A DNA stretch of 20,337 nucleotides. It comes from Pseudomonadota bacterium (GTDB lineage: Bacteria; Myxococcota_A; Polyangia; Polyangiales; Polyangiaceae). The notes below the pieces were generated by a model. That model did not search any database and was not told where the DNA came from. It worked only from the letters and a program-made list of their open reading frames with translations. The position numbers and the translations under genes were made by a program. Of this stretch, positions 14,217-20,337 are shown in pieces. Numbering within the stretch: the first letter of the stretch is position 1; each line of letters starts with the position of its first letter. The stretch lies in assembly GCA_023460875.1 (NCBI GenBank), contig JAEWOQ010000265.1, forward strand, positions 1-20,337. Reading direction: 5' to 3'.

Positions 14217-14988
14217 CCGCGCCCCCGTTCTCGGCCAAAGCTGCGTCGAGCGCGGCCTGCGCGGCTCCGATTCTGCGCTTCACGGTCGCCAAGGAGCAGT
14301 CGACCATCTGCGCCACGTCGGGCAACGTGTGCCGCTCCACGTAACGCAGCGTCCAAGCGATGCGTTGATCGACAGGGAGGCGCCGCAACACACCGTATAT
14401 CTGCGCGAGCAGCGCCCGAGTCTCCGGGCCTGCCGTGTCCGAGGCGAGGGCGTCGAGATCGATGGCGTCCTGGGCTCCGAAGCCCAAGGTGCCCAAGAAT
14501 CGCCCGCGCCGCAGGCGTGAGCGCACGAGGCGAACGACGATGGATCCGAGCCACCCCCGGAACGCGCCTGCCTCCCGGAGCTCGTCGAGGCGATCGTGGG
14601 CTCTCAGGAAAGCATCATGAACGATGTCCTCCACATCCCCCACGCCACCCTGGATACGCACCGCCAAGTTGAGGGCGAACGCCGCGTGGCGTCGGTACAG
14701 GACCTCGAAGGCGCCTCGATCCCCCGCTCGTGATAGGGCGACTAGCTGAGCGTCTCCGAGCTCGTCGAGGCCAGTCGGCTGCCCCGGACGCAGCCGCCCT
14801 CCCGAGCGCGCGAGAGGGTCGACGGCCCGGCCCTGTTCCTCGAACCCGACGGCCTCCGACCTCGCTGACCTCTGCGCCGCGGCGGCCGGGGCAGTGATCC
14901 CGTCCGTGAGCTCCTCCATGATCGGCTCGTCCGCAGGCGCGGGCTCCACCACGCGCAGCGCGGGCCGGGGAGAAGAGGAGCGAAACAT
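14209..14988 (-). CDS. ECF-type RNA polymerase sigma factor (sigma-70 family)
   Basis: A 259-residue alternative sigma factor. A non-conserved N-terminal extension of about 75 residues precedes region 2 (LVALSRAGDRGAFEVLYRRHAAFALNLAVRI, then GDVEDIVHDAFLRAHDRLDEL and FRGWLGSIVVRLVRSRLRR, the -10 recognition and core-binding helices). Region 4 follows (LRRLPVDQRIAWTLRYVERHTLPDVAQMVDCSLATVKRRIGAAQAAL), a helix-turn-helix for the -35. ATG 14988 is preferred because TACAGT ends 19 bases before it; GTG 15009, 7 codons upstream, overlaps that hexamer and is the alternative. It is the first gene of a cluster with the TPR protein and barrel-like protein, and is divergent from the acidic lipoprotein; targets are unknown. 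Confidence 0.92.
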   Translation of the reverse strand: MFRSSSPRPALRVVEPAPADEPIMEELTDGITAPAAAAQRSARSEAVGFEEQGRAVDPLARSGGRLRPGQPTGLDELGDAQLVALSRAGDRGAFEVLYRRHAAFALNLAVRIQGGVGDVEDIVHDAFLRAHDRLDELREAGAFRGWLGSIVVRLVRSRLRRGRFLGTLGFGAQDAIDLDALASDTAGPETRALLAQIYGVLRRLPVDQRIAWTLRYVERHTLPDVAQMVDCSLATVKRRIGAAQAALDAALAENGGAGG

Positions 14989-15007
14989 CGGAAGGACTCG
15001 GGCGGTC

Positions 15008-15013
15008 ACTGTA
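15008..15013 (-). promoter_or_regulatory. -10-like element before the sigma factor gene
   Basis: Minus-strand TACAGT, 19 bases before ATG 14988. It predicts a leader of roughly a dozen bases. No convincing -35 at 17 bases. Confidence 0.3.
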
Positions 15014-15263
15014 GCTCGGCGCCGCCTGGAAAACCCTAGAGGCAGGGAAGCGACAGGCGCTTACGTAGGACGCCCCAGCCTCCCATTTCGGCTCACTCGT
15101 AGGCCGAATTTTCCTCCCGCTGGAACTCCCGGCTTCGTCGGAAAAAAATCACGGGAGGCTGAGCCGGTTTCGCTCCCCCGAGCGTCACATCAGCGCCGGT
15201 TCGTTCGCCCTGACGCTCCGGCTCCCCGCTTTCGGGGGATTCGCCTAGGGAAGGATTTTTACA
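15014..15263. promoter_or_regulatory. divergent control region between sigma factor and acidic lipoprotein
   Basis: This 250-bp spacer is less GC-rich than its surroundings, with an A7 run (15142-15148) and GAATTTTCC. It contains a short hairpin CCCCG-CTTT-CGGGG (15224-15237) and a 9-bp inverted repeat CAGCCTCCC/GGGAGGCTG (15076-15084, 15153-15161). The lipoprotein gene has a strong AGGGAAGGA ribosome binding site (15247-15255), 8 bases before its ATG. No canonical promoter was pinned down. Confidence 0.4.
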
Positions 15264-15497
15264 ATGATCATTCGTAAGTCGATTCTCGCCATTTCTTTCG
15301 TTTCCCTCGCCTCTCTCGCCGTCGCCTGTGGCGGTTCGCAGGAGCCCGCGGAGTCCCCCGAGGGCGCCGCCGCCGAGGAGACCCTGGAGGAGCCCGCGGC
15401 CGAGGAAGAGGCCGCTGACGACTACGCAGCCGAGGAAGAGGCTGTCGAGGAGCCCGCGGCCGAGGAAGAGGCCGCCGAGGAGCCCGCCGCGGAGTAA
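15264..15497 (+). CDS. small acidic Glu/Ala-repeat lipoprotein
   Basis: A 77-residue lipoprotein. The signal MIIRKSILAISFVSLASLAVAC has a basic n-region, hydrophobic core and lipobox AVAC (Cys22). The mature 56 residues are almost only Glu, Ala and Pro with a few Asp, built from repeated EEPAAEEEAAE-like units, so it is unfolded, strongly negative and surface- or periplasm-exposed. The strong Shine-Dalgarno sequence, AT-richer early codons (ATT, TCT, GTT) and a strong terminator suggest high expression. It is divergent from the ECF sigma gene and could be one of its targets, but no shared promoter motif proves it. Function unknown; a structural or charge-masking role is only a guess. Confidence 0.85.
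   Translation: MIIRKSILAISFVSLASLAVACGGSQEPAESPEGAAAEETLEEPAAEEEAADDYAAEEEAVEEPAAEEEAAEEPAAE
15387..15475 (+). repeat. 29-bp direct repeat, 60-bp period, in the acidic lipoprotein
   Basis: The same 29 bases, beginning GAGGAGCCCGCGGCCGAGG, occur at 15387-15415 and 15447-15475. They encode EEPAAEEEAA, so the protein's length may vary by recombination or slippage in multiples of codons. Confidence 0.85.
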
Positions 15498-15516
15498 TTT
15501 CCCCACGGTGGCAAGG

Positions 15517-15558
15517 ACGACCGGGAGCGGCGAAGCCGCCTCCGGTCGTTTGCTTTTT
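15517..15558 (+). terminator. Rho-independent terminator of the acidic lipoprotein
   Basis: Fifteen-base arms 15517-15531 and 15535-15549 pair over 14 positions (one G-T) with one A-C mismatch and a GAA loop, followed by TTGCTTTTTG. It starts 19 bases after the stop. It is the only hairpin in the window with a proper T tract. Confidence 0.9.
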
Positions 15559-15568
15559 GTGTCCTCGA

Positions 15569-15592
15569 GCAGGGCATTGAAGAACGCCCTGC
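15569..15592 (-). terminator. hairpin downstream of the FHA gene
   Basis: GCAGGGC (15569-15575) and GCCCTGC (15586-15592) form a 7-bp stem with a 10-base loop that can add two A-T pairs. It is 9 bases beyond the FHA gene's stop on the minus strand and has no T tract. Confidence 0.4.
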
Positions 15593-15601
15593 CCACGGCT
15601 G

Positions 15602-16969
15602 TCAGGCCGCCGATGCGGGGGTCGTGTCCACCACCAGGCGCGTCCTCCCCACGAGCAGCTCGTCCCCGTGACTGAGGGCCTGCTCCCCGCGGACGCGCAC
15701 GAAGACCCCCGTGCGCGAGCCCAGATCCGTCAGCACGACGGTCCCCGCCTGCTCCTCGATCAGGCAATGTTGCTCGGAGACGAGCGGATCATCTGGGAAC
15801 ACGAGATCGCCCACGGCCGCGCCCACCTGTAGGGTGTTGCCCCGCGCGACCACACAGGCGCCCAAGGCGCCTCCTTCGAACAGCTGCACGATGCGGAACG
15901 AGGACGGCCACTTGGGCGACGAGTAGAAGTAGGTCGGGTCCGGATCCGGGCCGTCGTCGGGCACCGGGTTGTGCTCCACCCGCAGGAGCTGGTCGCCCAC
16001 GACGAACTCGTCCCCAAACTCCAGCTCCACCGGCGTGCGGATGCGCAGGAAGACGCCGTTGCCTCCCTCGAGATCCTCCAGCCACAGGCGCTCGTCGCGC
16101 CACATGAGGATCGCCTCTTCGGGATGGCAGAACCGCTCCCCCTCCAGGGACACGGCGCCACGACGCCCGATGATCGCGTCGGCTCCCACCGGCAAGTAGC
16201 TCTCGGGTCCCCCGGAGAGGCTCCGGAGCACGTGGAGCCGAAAGGGCGCGCGCGCCGCAGCGTCCGCGCCGATCTCTGCGACGGGGGGCGCTGGCGCCGT
16301 CTCCGCCGTCTCGGCTTCCTTCTTCTTCTTGAGCTTGAGGATGTCGACGTTGGGCGGCTCAGTGAGCGTCTCGATGCCCCCGACCTCGGCCCCCACGAGG
16401 ATGCGATCGAAGCTGCCATCGCGCAGCTTCATCACCATCTCGAGGTGCTGGGCCTTCATCAACGAGCGGACGTACTCGGCCACGTCCGGCCGATCCACGT
16501 GCTCCTCGTAGCTCCGTTTATGGCTCTTGATGACCCGACCGCCGTCCGCGAAGAGGTGCGTGATGACGTGCGGAGCGTCGAGGCCGGAGTCCTCCGTCTG
16601 GACGTGAAAGACGGTGTCCCGGAATTTGATGTTGTTGTTGAAGCCCATCTGGGCGCGCCGAAAGCTCGGCCGACGCATCTCGGCCTCGAGCTTGTTCAGG
16701 CGCTCGAGATCGAACTGGCGGATGTACTCCTCCAGCTCTCCGTGATCCCCGGCGAGGCCCTGCATACGCTCGAACGCCATCTGCGCGATGGGCGCGCTGG
16801 GATCGATGCGCAAGGCATCCGCCAGGAGCGCCTGCCCCACGGCGTCGTTCGGCCCTGATGCTGCCCAGGCGCTCAGGAGCTGCACCGCCTCGTCGGGGCG
16901 GCCCTTGTCCACGAGCCAGCCCGCGACCCTGCCTGCCTTCTCGCGCGCGTCCGTGGTGCTCTCTGCCAC
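15602..16969 (-). CDS. FHA-domain protein with lineage-specific N-terminal module
   Basis: A 455-residue cytoplasmic protein. An N-terminal helical, TPR-like segment (GWLVDKGRPDEAVQLLSAW, residues about 15-80) leads into a compact module with FNNNIKFRDTVFHVQTEDSG and VITHLFADGGRVIKSHK (about 108-195), which I have seen as a recurrent myxobacterial module but cannot name. After a KLKKKKEAETAE linker, two forkhead-associated folds follow: the first (about 245-335) is divergent, the second (about 355-450) has LVSEQHCLIEE and LTDLGSRTGVFVRVRG, close to the phosphothreonine-binding consensus. Such proteins read Ser/Thr kinase signals. GTG 16969 is chosen because a full promoter places it at the transcript's first base. 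It is divergent from prfA. Confidence 0.86.
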   Translation of the reverse strand: MAESTTDAREKAGRVAGWLVDKGRPDEAVQLLSAWAASGPNDAVGQALLADALRIDPSAPIAQMAFERMQGLAGDHGELEEYIRQFDLERLNKLEAEMRRPSFRRAQMGFNNNIKFRDTVFHVQTEDSGLDAPHVITHLFADGGRVIKSHKRSYEEHVDRPDVAEYVRSLMKAQHLEMVMKLRDGSFDRILVGAEVGGIETLTEPPNVDILKLKKKKEAETAETAPAPPVAEIGADAAARAPFRLHVLRSLSGGPESYLPVGADAIIGRRGAVSLEGERFCHPEEAILMWRDERLWLEDLEGGNGVFLRIRTPVELEFGDEFVVGDQLLRVEHNPVPDDGPDPDPTYFYSSPKWPSSFRIVQLFEGGALGACVVARGNTLQVGAAVGDLVFPDDPLVSEQHCLIEEQAGTVVLTDLGSRTGVFVRVRGEQALSHGDELLVGRTRLVVDTTPASAA

Positions 16970-16975
16970 GTCCCC

Positions 16976-17004
16976 ATCATCGACGTGCCCGGTGACCCAG
17001 GCAA
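16976..17004 (-). promoter_or_regulatory. sigma-70-like promoter of the FHA gene, leaderless
   Basis: Minus strand: TTGCCT (17004-16999), 17-base spacer, GATGAT (16981-16976), 6 bases, then the GTG start. This is the best-formed two-box promoter in the window and predicts initiation at or next to the start codon. Confidence 0.5.
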
Positions 17005-17117
17005 GCCGGAAAAGCCTGCCAGGGCCCGTCAGGCAGCCTCGTGGGCGGTGTTCTCCGGCAGGATGACGTGGGGGCTTCGAGCGAGTCATCGCCGCCGCGA
17101 AGCACGGGGCGTGATGC

Positions 17118-17144
17118 TTGCCCGGCGCGAGGATGCGCTAGGCT
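17118..17144 (+). promoter_or_regulatory. weak candidate promoter upstream of prfA
   Basis: TTGCCC (17118-17123), 15-base spacer, TAGGCT (17139-17144), about 113 bases before the prfA ATG. The short spacer makes it doubtful. Confidence 0.25.
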
Positions 17145-17257
17145 GTGCCCCCCTCGCAGCCGAGCCCGGAGCCTTCTCGCGAGGGCCATACCGCGCGTCC
17201 CGCGACCTCTGGAGCTCCGGTCGTCGCTCGTCTCTCGCTCCCTCGCCTACCTCCCTC

Positions 17258-18331
<1,074 letters not shown>

Positions 18332-18332
18332 A

Positions 18333-18773
18333 ATGGAGGTCGTGAGGGTATCCCCCGATCCAAACGCGCTGCTCTGCGCGCTGATCCTGGCGCCGGGCAC
18401 CTACTCTCGGAACCGCTTCTTCGACCTGTTCGAGGCGTCTGCGGCCCGGGACGTGCGGCGGCGCGCGCGGCGCGTGCGCAGCATCGTCGTTCAGCTGACC
18501 GATCCGTTGCCCCCCCGGGGAGGACGAGCGCGCGGGGAGCCACGCGCGCGCATCGTTACGGAGCGCGTGCTCGACGACGGGCGCGTCCAGCTCCACTACC
18601 GCGTGGACGATCTGAACCTCTCCCGCGTCGCCACCCTCGACCCCCTGGAGGCCGCCGCCCTGCGCTACGCCCTGCATCGCGCGGGTCGCGGCGAGGTGCA
18701 CCCCACGGATCGACGGCTCGTAGAGAACGCGCTGCAGCAGCTCTGCGCCGATCCCGTGGCAGCGTTCGCCTGA
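18333..18773 (+). CDS. conserved-looking protein of unknown function downstream of prfA
   Basis: Not recognised. The 146-residue product is soluble, with no signal or membrane segment. It starts with VSPDPNALLCALILAPGTYSRNRFFDLFE, continues with a very basic helix (RDVRRRARRVRSIVVQL), then a strand-rich stretch (RARIVTERVLDDGRVQLHYRVDDLNLSRVATL) and a helical C-terminus (LEAAALRYALHRAGRG, VENALQQLCADP). The regular amphipathic pattern and codon bias make it a real gene. The ATG is one base after the prfA stop codon, so the two are almost certainly cotranscribed and perhaps translationally coupled, which hints at a link with translation, but nothing in the sequence shows it. A GTG at 18342 is another possible start. 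Confidence 0.75.
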   Translation: MEVVRVSPDPNALLCALILAPGTYSRNRFFDLFEASAARDVRRRARRVRSIVVQLTDPLPPRGGRARGEPRARIVTERVLDDGRVQLHYRVDDLNLSRVATLDPLEAAALRYALHRAGRGEVHPTDRRLVENALQQLCADPVAAFA

Positions 18774-18774
18774 A

Positions 18775-18787
18775 CCCGACGCTCGGG
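18775..18787. terminator. tiny hairpin in a 17-bp convergent gap
   Basis: CCCGA-CGC-TCGGG forms a 5-bp stem between two convergent stop codons. It is the only structure available there and lacks a T tract. Confidence 0.25.
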
Positions 18788-18790
18788 ACC

Positions 18791-20337
18791 TCAGCCCCGC
18801 CGCGACGCAGAGGCTCGCCGCACCTCCTCGAAGGCAGCCCGCTCGTCAGGGCTCGGCGCCGTCGCCACCGGGCGCACCCCCGGAGTGGGATCGACGTGCA
18901 CTCCTGGCCTCCCCACGGCGAGCACGACGCGCTCCAGGTGCCCCAGCGCTCCGCCCGTTCCGGCGAAGCACGCGGTGGCGTCCGGTCCCTCCGCGCGCCG
19001 GGGCGCCGCTGCCAGCTCGCAGCGCGCCCCTGAGACCAGTGACCCGACGAAACCTGCGATCGGGCGAGCTACGGGATCGTCCCAGCGGCTTGGGAGTCCA
19101 GGCAGACCAGCGGCCACCCAATCTCGAAGACGCAGCTCCCCGCTCCCCTCCGCCCCCAAGGTGAGCCCCTGCTTGAAGAGCAGGTTCTCCAGCTCGTCCA
19201 GGGTCAAGCTGGCGTCCACGTCCACCAGCTGAGAGACGCGATCTACCTGGATCAGGGGGCGCTCGTGCCCCGCCGCTCCGCCCCGTCGGAGAGGCTCGCG
19301 CGTTCCGGAGGGCGCCGTGGAGGGCGCTGTGGAGGGCGCTGTCTCGCCGCGGAAGCCGAGCGTACCTGGGTTGAGCACACCCTGCGGATCCCACGCTCGC
19401 CCCAGCAGATCCCGCACGGCTCCGCTGCCCTGCGCCGCGAGCGCCCCCGCCTTGCTGCGCCCGACCCCGTGGTGGTGGCTCACGCAGGCACCCGCGGACA
19501 CTGCGGCGGCGAGGGCGTCCGCCCAGACGGAGTCGTAATGGAGCAGCGCACGCTCTGGGGATCTCCCGTGCCCCACGAAGGTGAAGTACACCGCCGCTCC
19601 GTCGGGATAGCAGTGGCTCACGTGAGCCATCAGCAAGACGCGATCTCCGATGGCGGCGCGCACGCCGCGGTAGACGTCCGCGAGCCTCGACCAAGGCGCC
19701 GCGACCTCCATGGTGTCGCTGAACGCCCCCGCTCGAAAAACCTTCGACTGCCGGAAGCTCACGTCATAGCGGTGCGCGAACCAGCTGCGCACGGGCCCCT
19801 CACCCAGCGCCTCACCGCCGAGCTCCTCACACCAACGCGCCGCCAGCTGCGCTTGTCCCACGGGATCCGTGACGTTCTCGAAGGAGAGCAACAGGCGCGA
19901 ACGCGCCCGCCCCTGCCGCTCCAGCAGCGAGACCAAGCGGGCGAGCTGCCCAGGCGCCTTGAGCACGCCCCGCAGAGCCAGGGCCTCCAGCGCGTCCAGG
20001 GACGGCAGCCATGAACCACCTCGCGGCTCTGGCTCGGCCGGCAAGTCCTCACCTCCCTTGGAGGAGGCATGCAGCACAGAGTCCACCGCGTCGTAGAGGC
20101 GCGCGACGGCCGGCCGCAGTCCTCCCTGGTAGATCACCCGTAGGGCCTCTTGCCCGTCCTCGAAGGTCGGAAAGCTGAAGGCCACCATCGCGCGCTCCGC
20201 GGGCGCCGGGAACAGGCGCAGCCCCACCTTCGTGATGATGCCGAGGGTGCCCTCGCTGCCGACGAGCCAGGGCACGAGGTCGAGGTCGCCACTACGGGAC
20301 CGCATCACCAGGTCCCGTCCGGAGCCGAGCACACACT
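18791..20337 (-). CDS. FAD-linked oxidoreductase, AGPS/GlcD-like, with a second degenerate FAD-binding half (5' end outside window)
   Basis: The N-terminus lies beyond the right edge; 515 codons remain. The first part is the end of the PCMH FAD-binding domain (VGSEGTLGIITKVGLRLFP), then the FAD-oxidase C domain: ARLYDAVDS, KVFRAGAFSDTMEVAAPWSRL, MAHVSHCYPDGAAVYFTFVG, SHHHGVGRSK (flavin-contacting His cluster) and WDPQGVLNPG, where the family normally ends. These fit alkylglycerone-phosphate synthase, the ether-lipid enzyme, better than glycolate oxidase; substrate is inferred. About 190 extra residues follow: a TAPS-repeat linker and a region resembling a second PCMH half (VDVDASLTLDELENLL, KQGLTLGAEGSG, PRRAEGPDATACFAGTGGALGHLER) lacking the usual glycine-rich flavin loop. 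No stop interrupts it. Confidence 0.85.
   Translation of the reverse strand, partial: CVLGSGRDLVMRSRSGDLDLVPWLVGSEGTLGIITKVGLRLFPAPAERAMVAFSFPTFEDGQEALRVIYQGGLRPAVARLYDAVDSVLHASSKGGEDLPAEPEPRGGSWLPSLDALEALALRGVLKAPGQLARLVSLLERQGRARSRLLLSFENVTDPVGQAQLAARWCEELGGEALGEGPVRSWFAHRYDVSFRQSKVFRAGAFSDTMEVAAPWSRLADVYRGVRAAIGDRVLLMAHVSHCYPDGAAVYFTFVGHGRSPERALLHYDSVWADALAAAVSAGACVSHHHGVGRSKAGALAAQGSGAVRDLLGRAWDPQGVLNPGTLGFRGETAPSTAPSTAPSGTREPLRRGGAAGHERPLIQVDRVSQLVDVDASLTLDELENLLFKQGLTLGAEGSGELRLRDWVAAGLPGLPSRWDDPVARPIAGFVGSLVSGARCELAAAPRRAEGPDATACFAGTGGALGHLERVVLAVGRPGVHVDPTPGVRPVATAPSPDERAAFEEVRRASASRRG
19307..19342 (-). repeat. 12-bp tandem repeat encoding a TAPS linker
   Basis: Three units (19307-19318, 19319-19330, 19331-19342), the last two identical and the first with one change, encode TAPS three times between the catalytic domain and the C-terminal extension of the FAD oxidoreductase. 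Confidence 0.88.

Noticed and set aside
12444..14672. 742-aa plus-strand frame opposite the sigma/TPR/barrel cluster
   Set aside because: Ser/Arg-rich shadow frame antisense to three well-supported genes.
15125..15154. GGAAC-type ECF promoter on the plus strand (GGAACT ... AAAATC)
   Set aside because: No matching -10 of the ECF type at proper spacing and too far from the lipoprotein start to be convincing.
15076..15166. Interleaved inverted repeats CAGCCTCCC/GGGAGGCTG and CGGCTCA/TGAGCCG near the sigma gene
   Set aside because: Arm order is swapped between sides, so no single continuous structure forms; could be chance in G/C-rich sequence. Kept only as a note in the spacer entry.

Overview
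The window reads as a very GC-rich chromosome segment of a Gram-negative, predatory/myxobacteria-like organism (Myxococcota, perhaps Polyangia; inferred from style, not from a marker gene). The clues are cysteine-rich lipoproteins, lineage-restricted outer-membrane beta-barrels, an FHA-domain protein, an ECF sigma factor followed by a membrane-anchored TPR protein, and many genes lacking a Shine-Dalgarno site. I see no phage, transposon, CRISPR array, rRNA or tRNA. Genes are tightly packed housekeeping and envelope genes on both strands.

Left part (1-6480): the divergent pair uvrA (minus, cut by the left edge) and smpB (plus) share a 145-bp spacer with a perfect 10-bp inverted repeat. A small unknown protein, a UPF0149/SEC-C zinc-motif protein and a large VanW-family envelope protein follow on the plus strand. 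Middle part (6483-12919): minus-strand genes for an O6-alkylguanine-DNA alkyltransferase with a repetitive N-terminal extension, translationally coupled to a cysteine-rich lipoprotein; a TPMT-type methyltransferase; a single-pass cysteine-containing protein; an outer-membrane barrel; an SDR oxidoreductase; and a second envelope protein. One plus-strand 55-residue membrane protein with an apparent ATC start sits among them.

Right part (11951-20337): a minus-strand cluster of ECF sigma factor, TM/TPR protein (probable anti-sigma) and barrel-like protein; a divergent, strongly Shine-Dalgarno-led acidic lipoprotein ending in the best intrinsic terminator of the window; an FHA protein; prfA (release factor 1) followed after one base by an unknown gene; and an AGPS/GlcD-like FAD oxidoreductase cut by the right edge.

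The most useful non-obvious signal is promoter architecture. Several genes carry a TAnnnT-like -10 hexamer 6 or 7 bases before the start codon, which implies leaderless mRNAs. That spacing decides several starts and supports a rare ATC start for the 55-residue protein. The other notable item is a second, degenerate FAD-binding (PCMH-like) half fused to the C-terminus of the FAD oxidoreductase. I did not find a clear new multi-gene defence or biosynthetic system.
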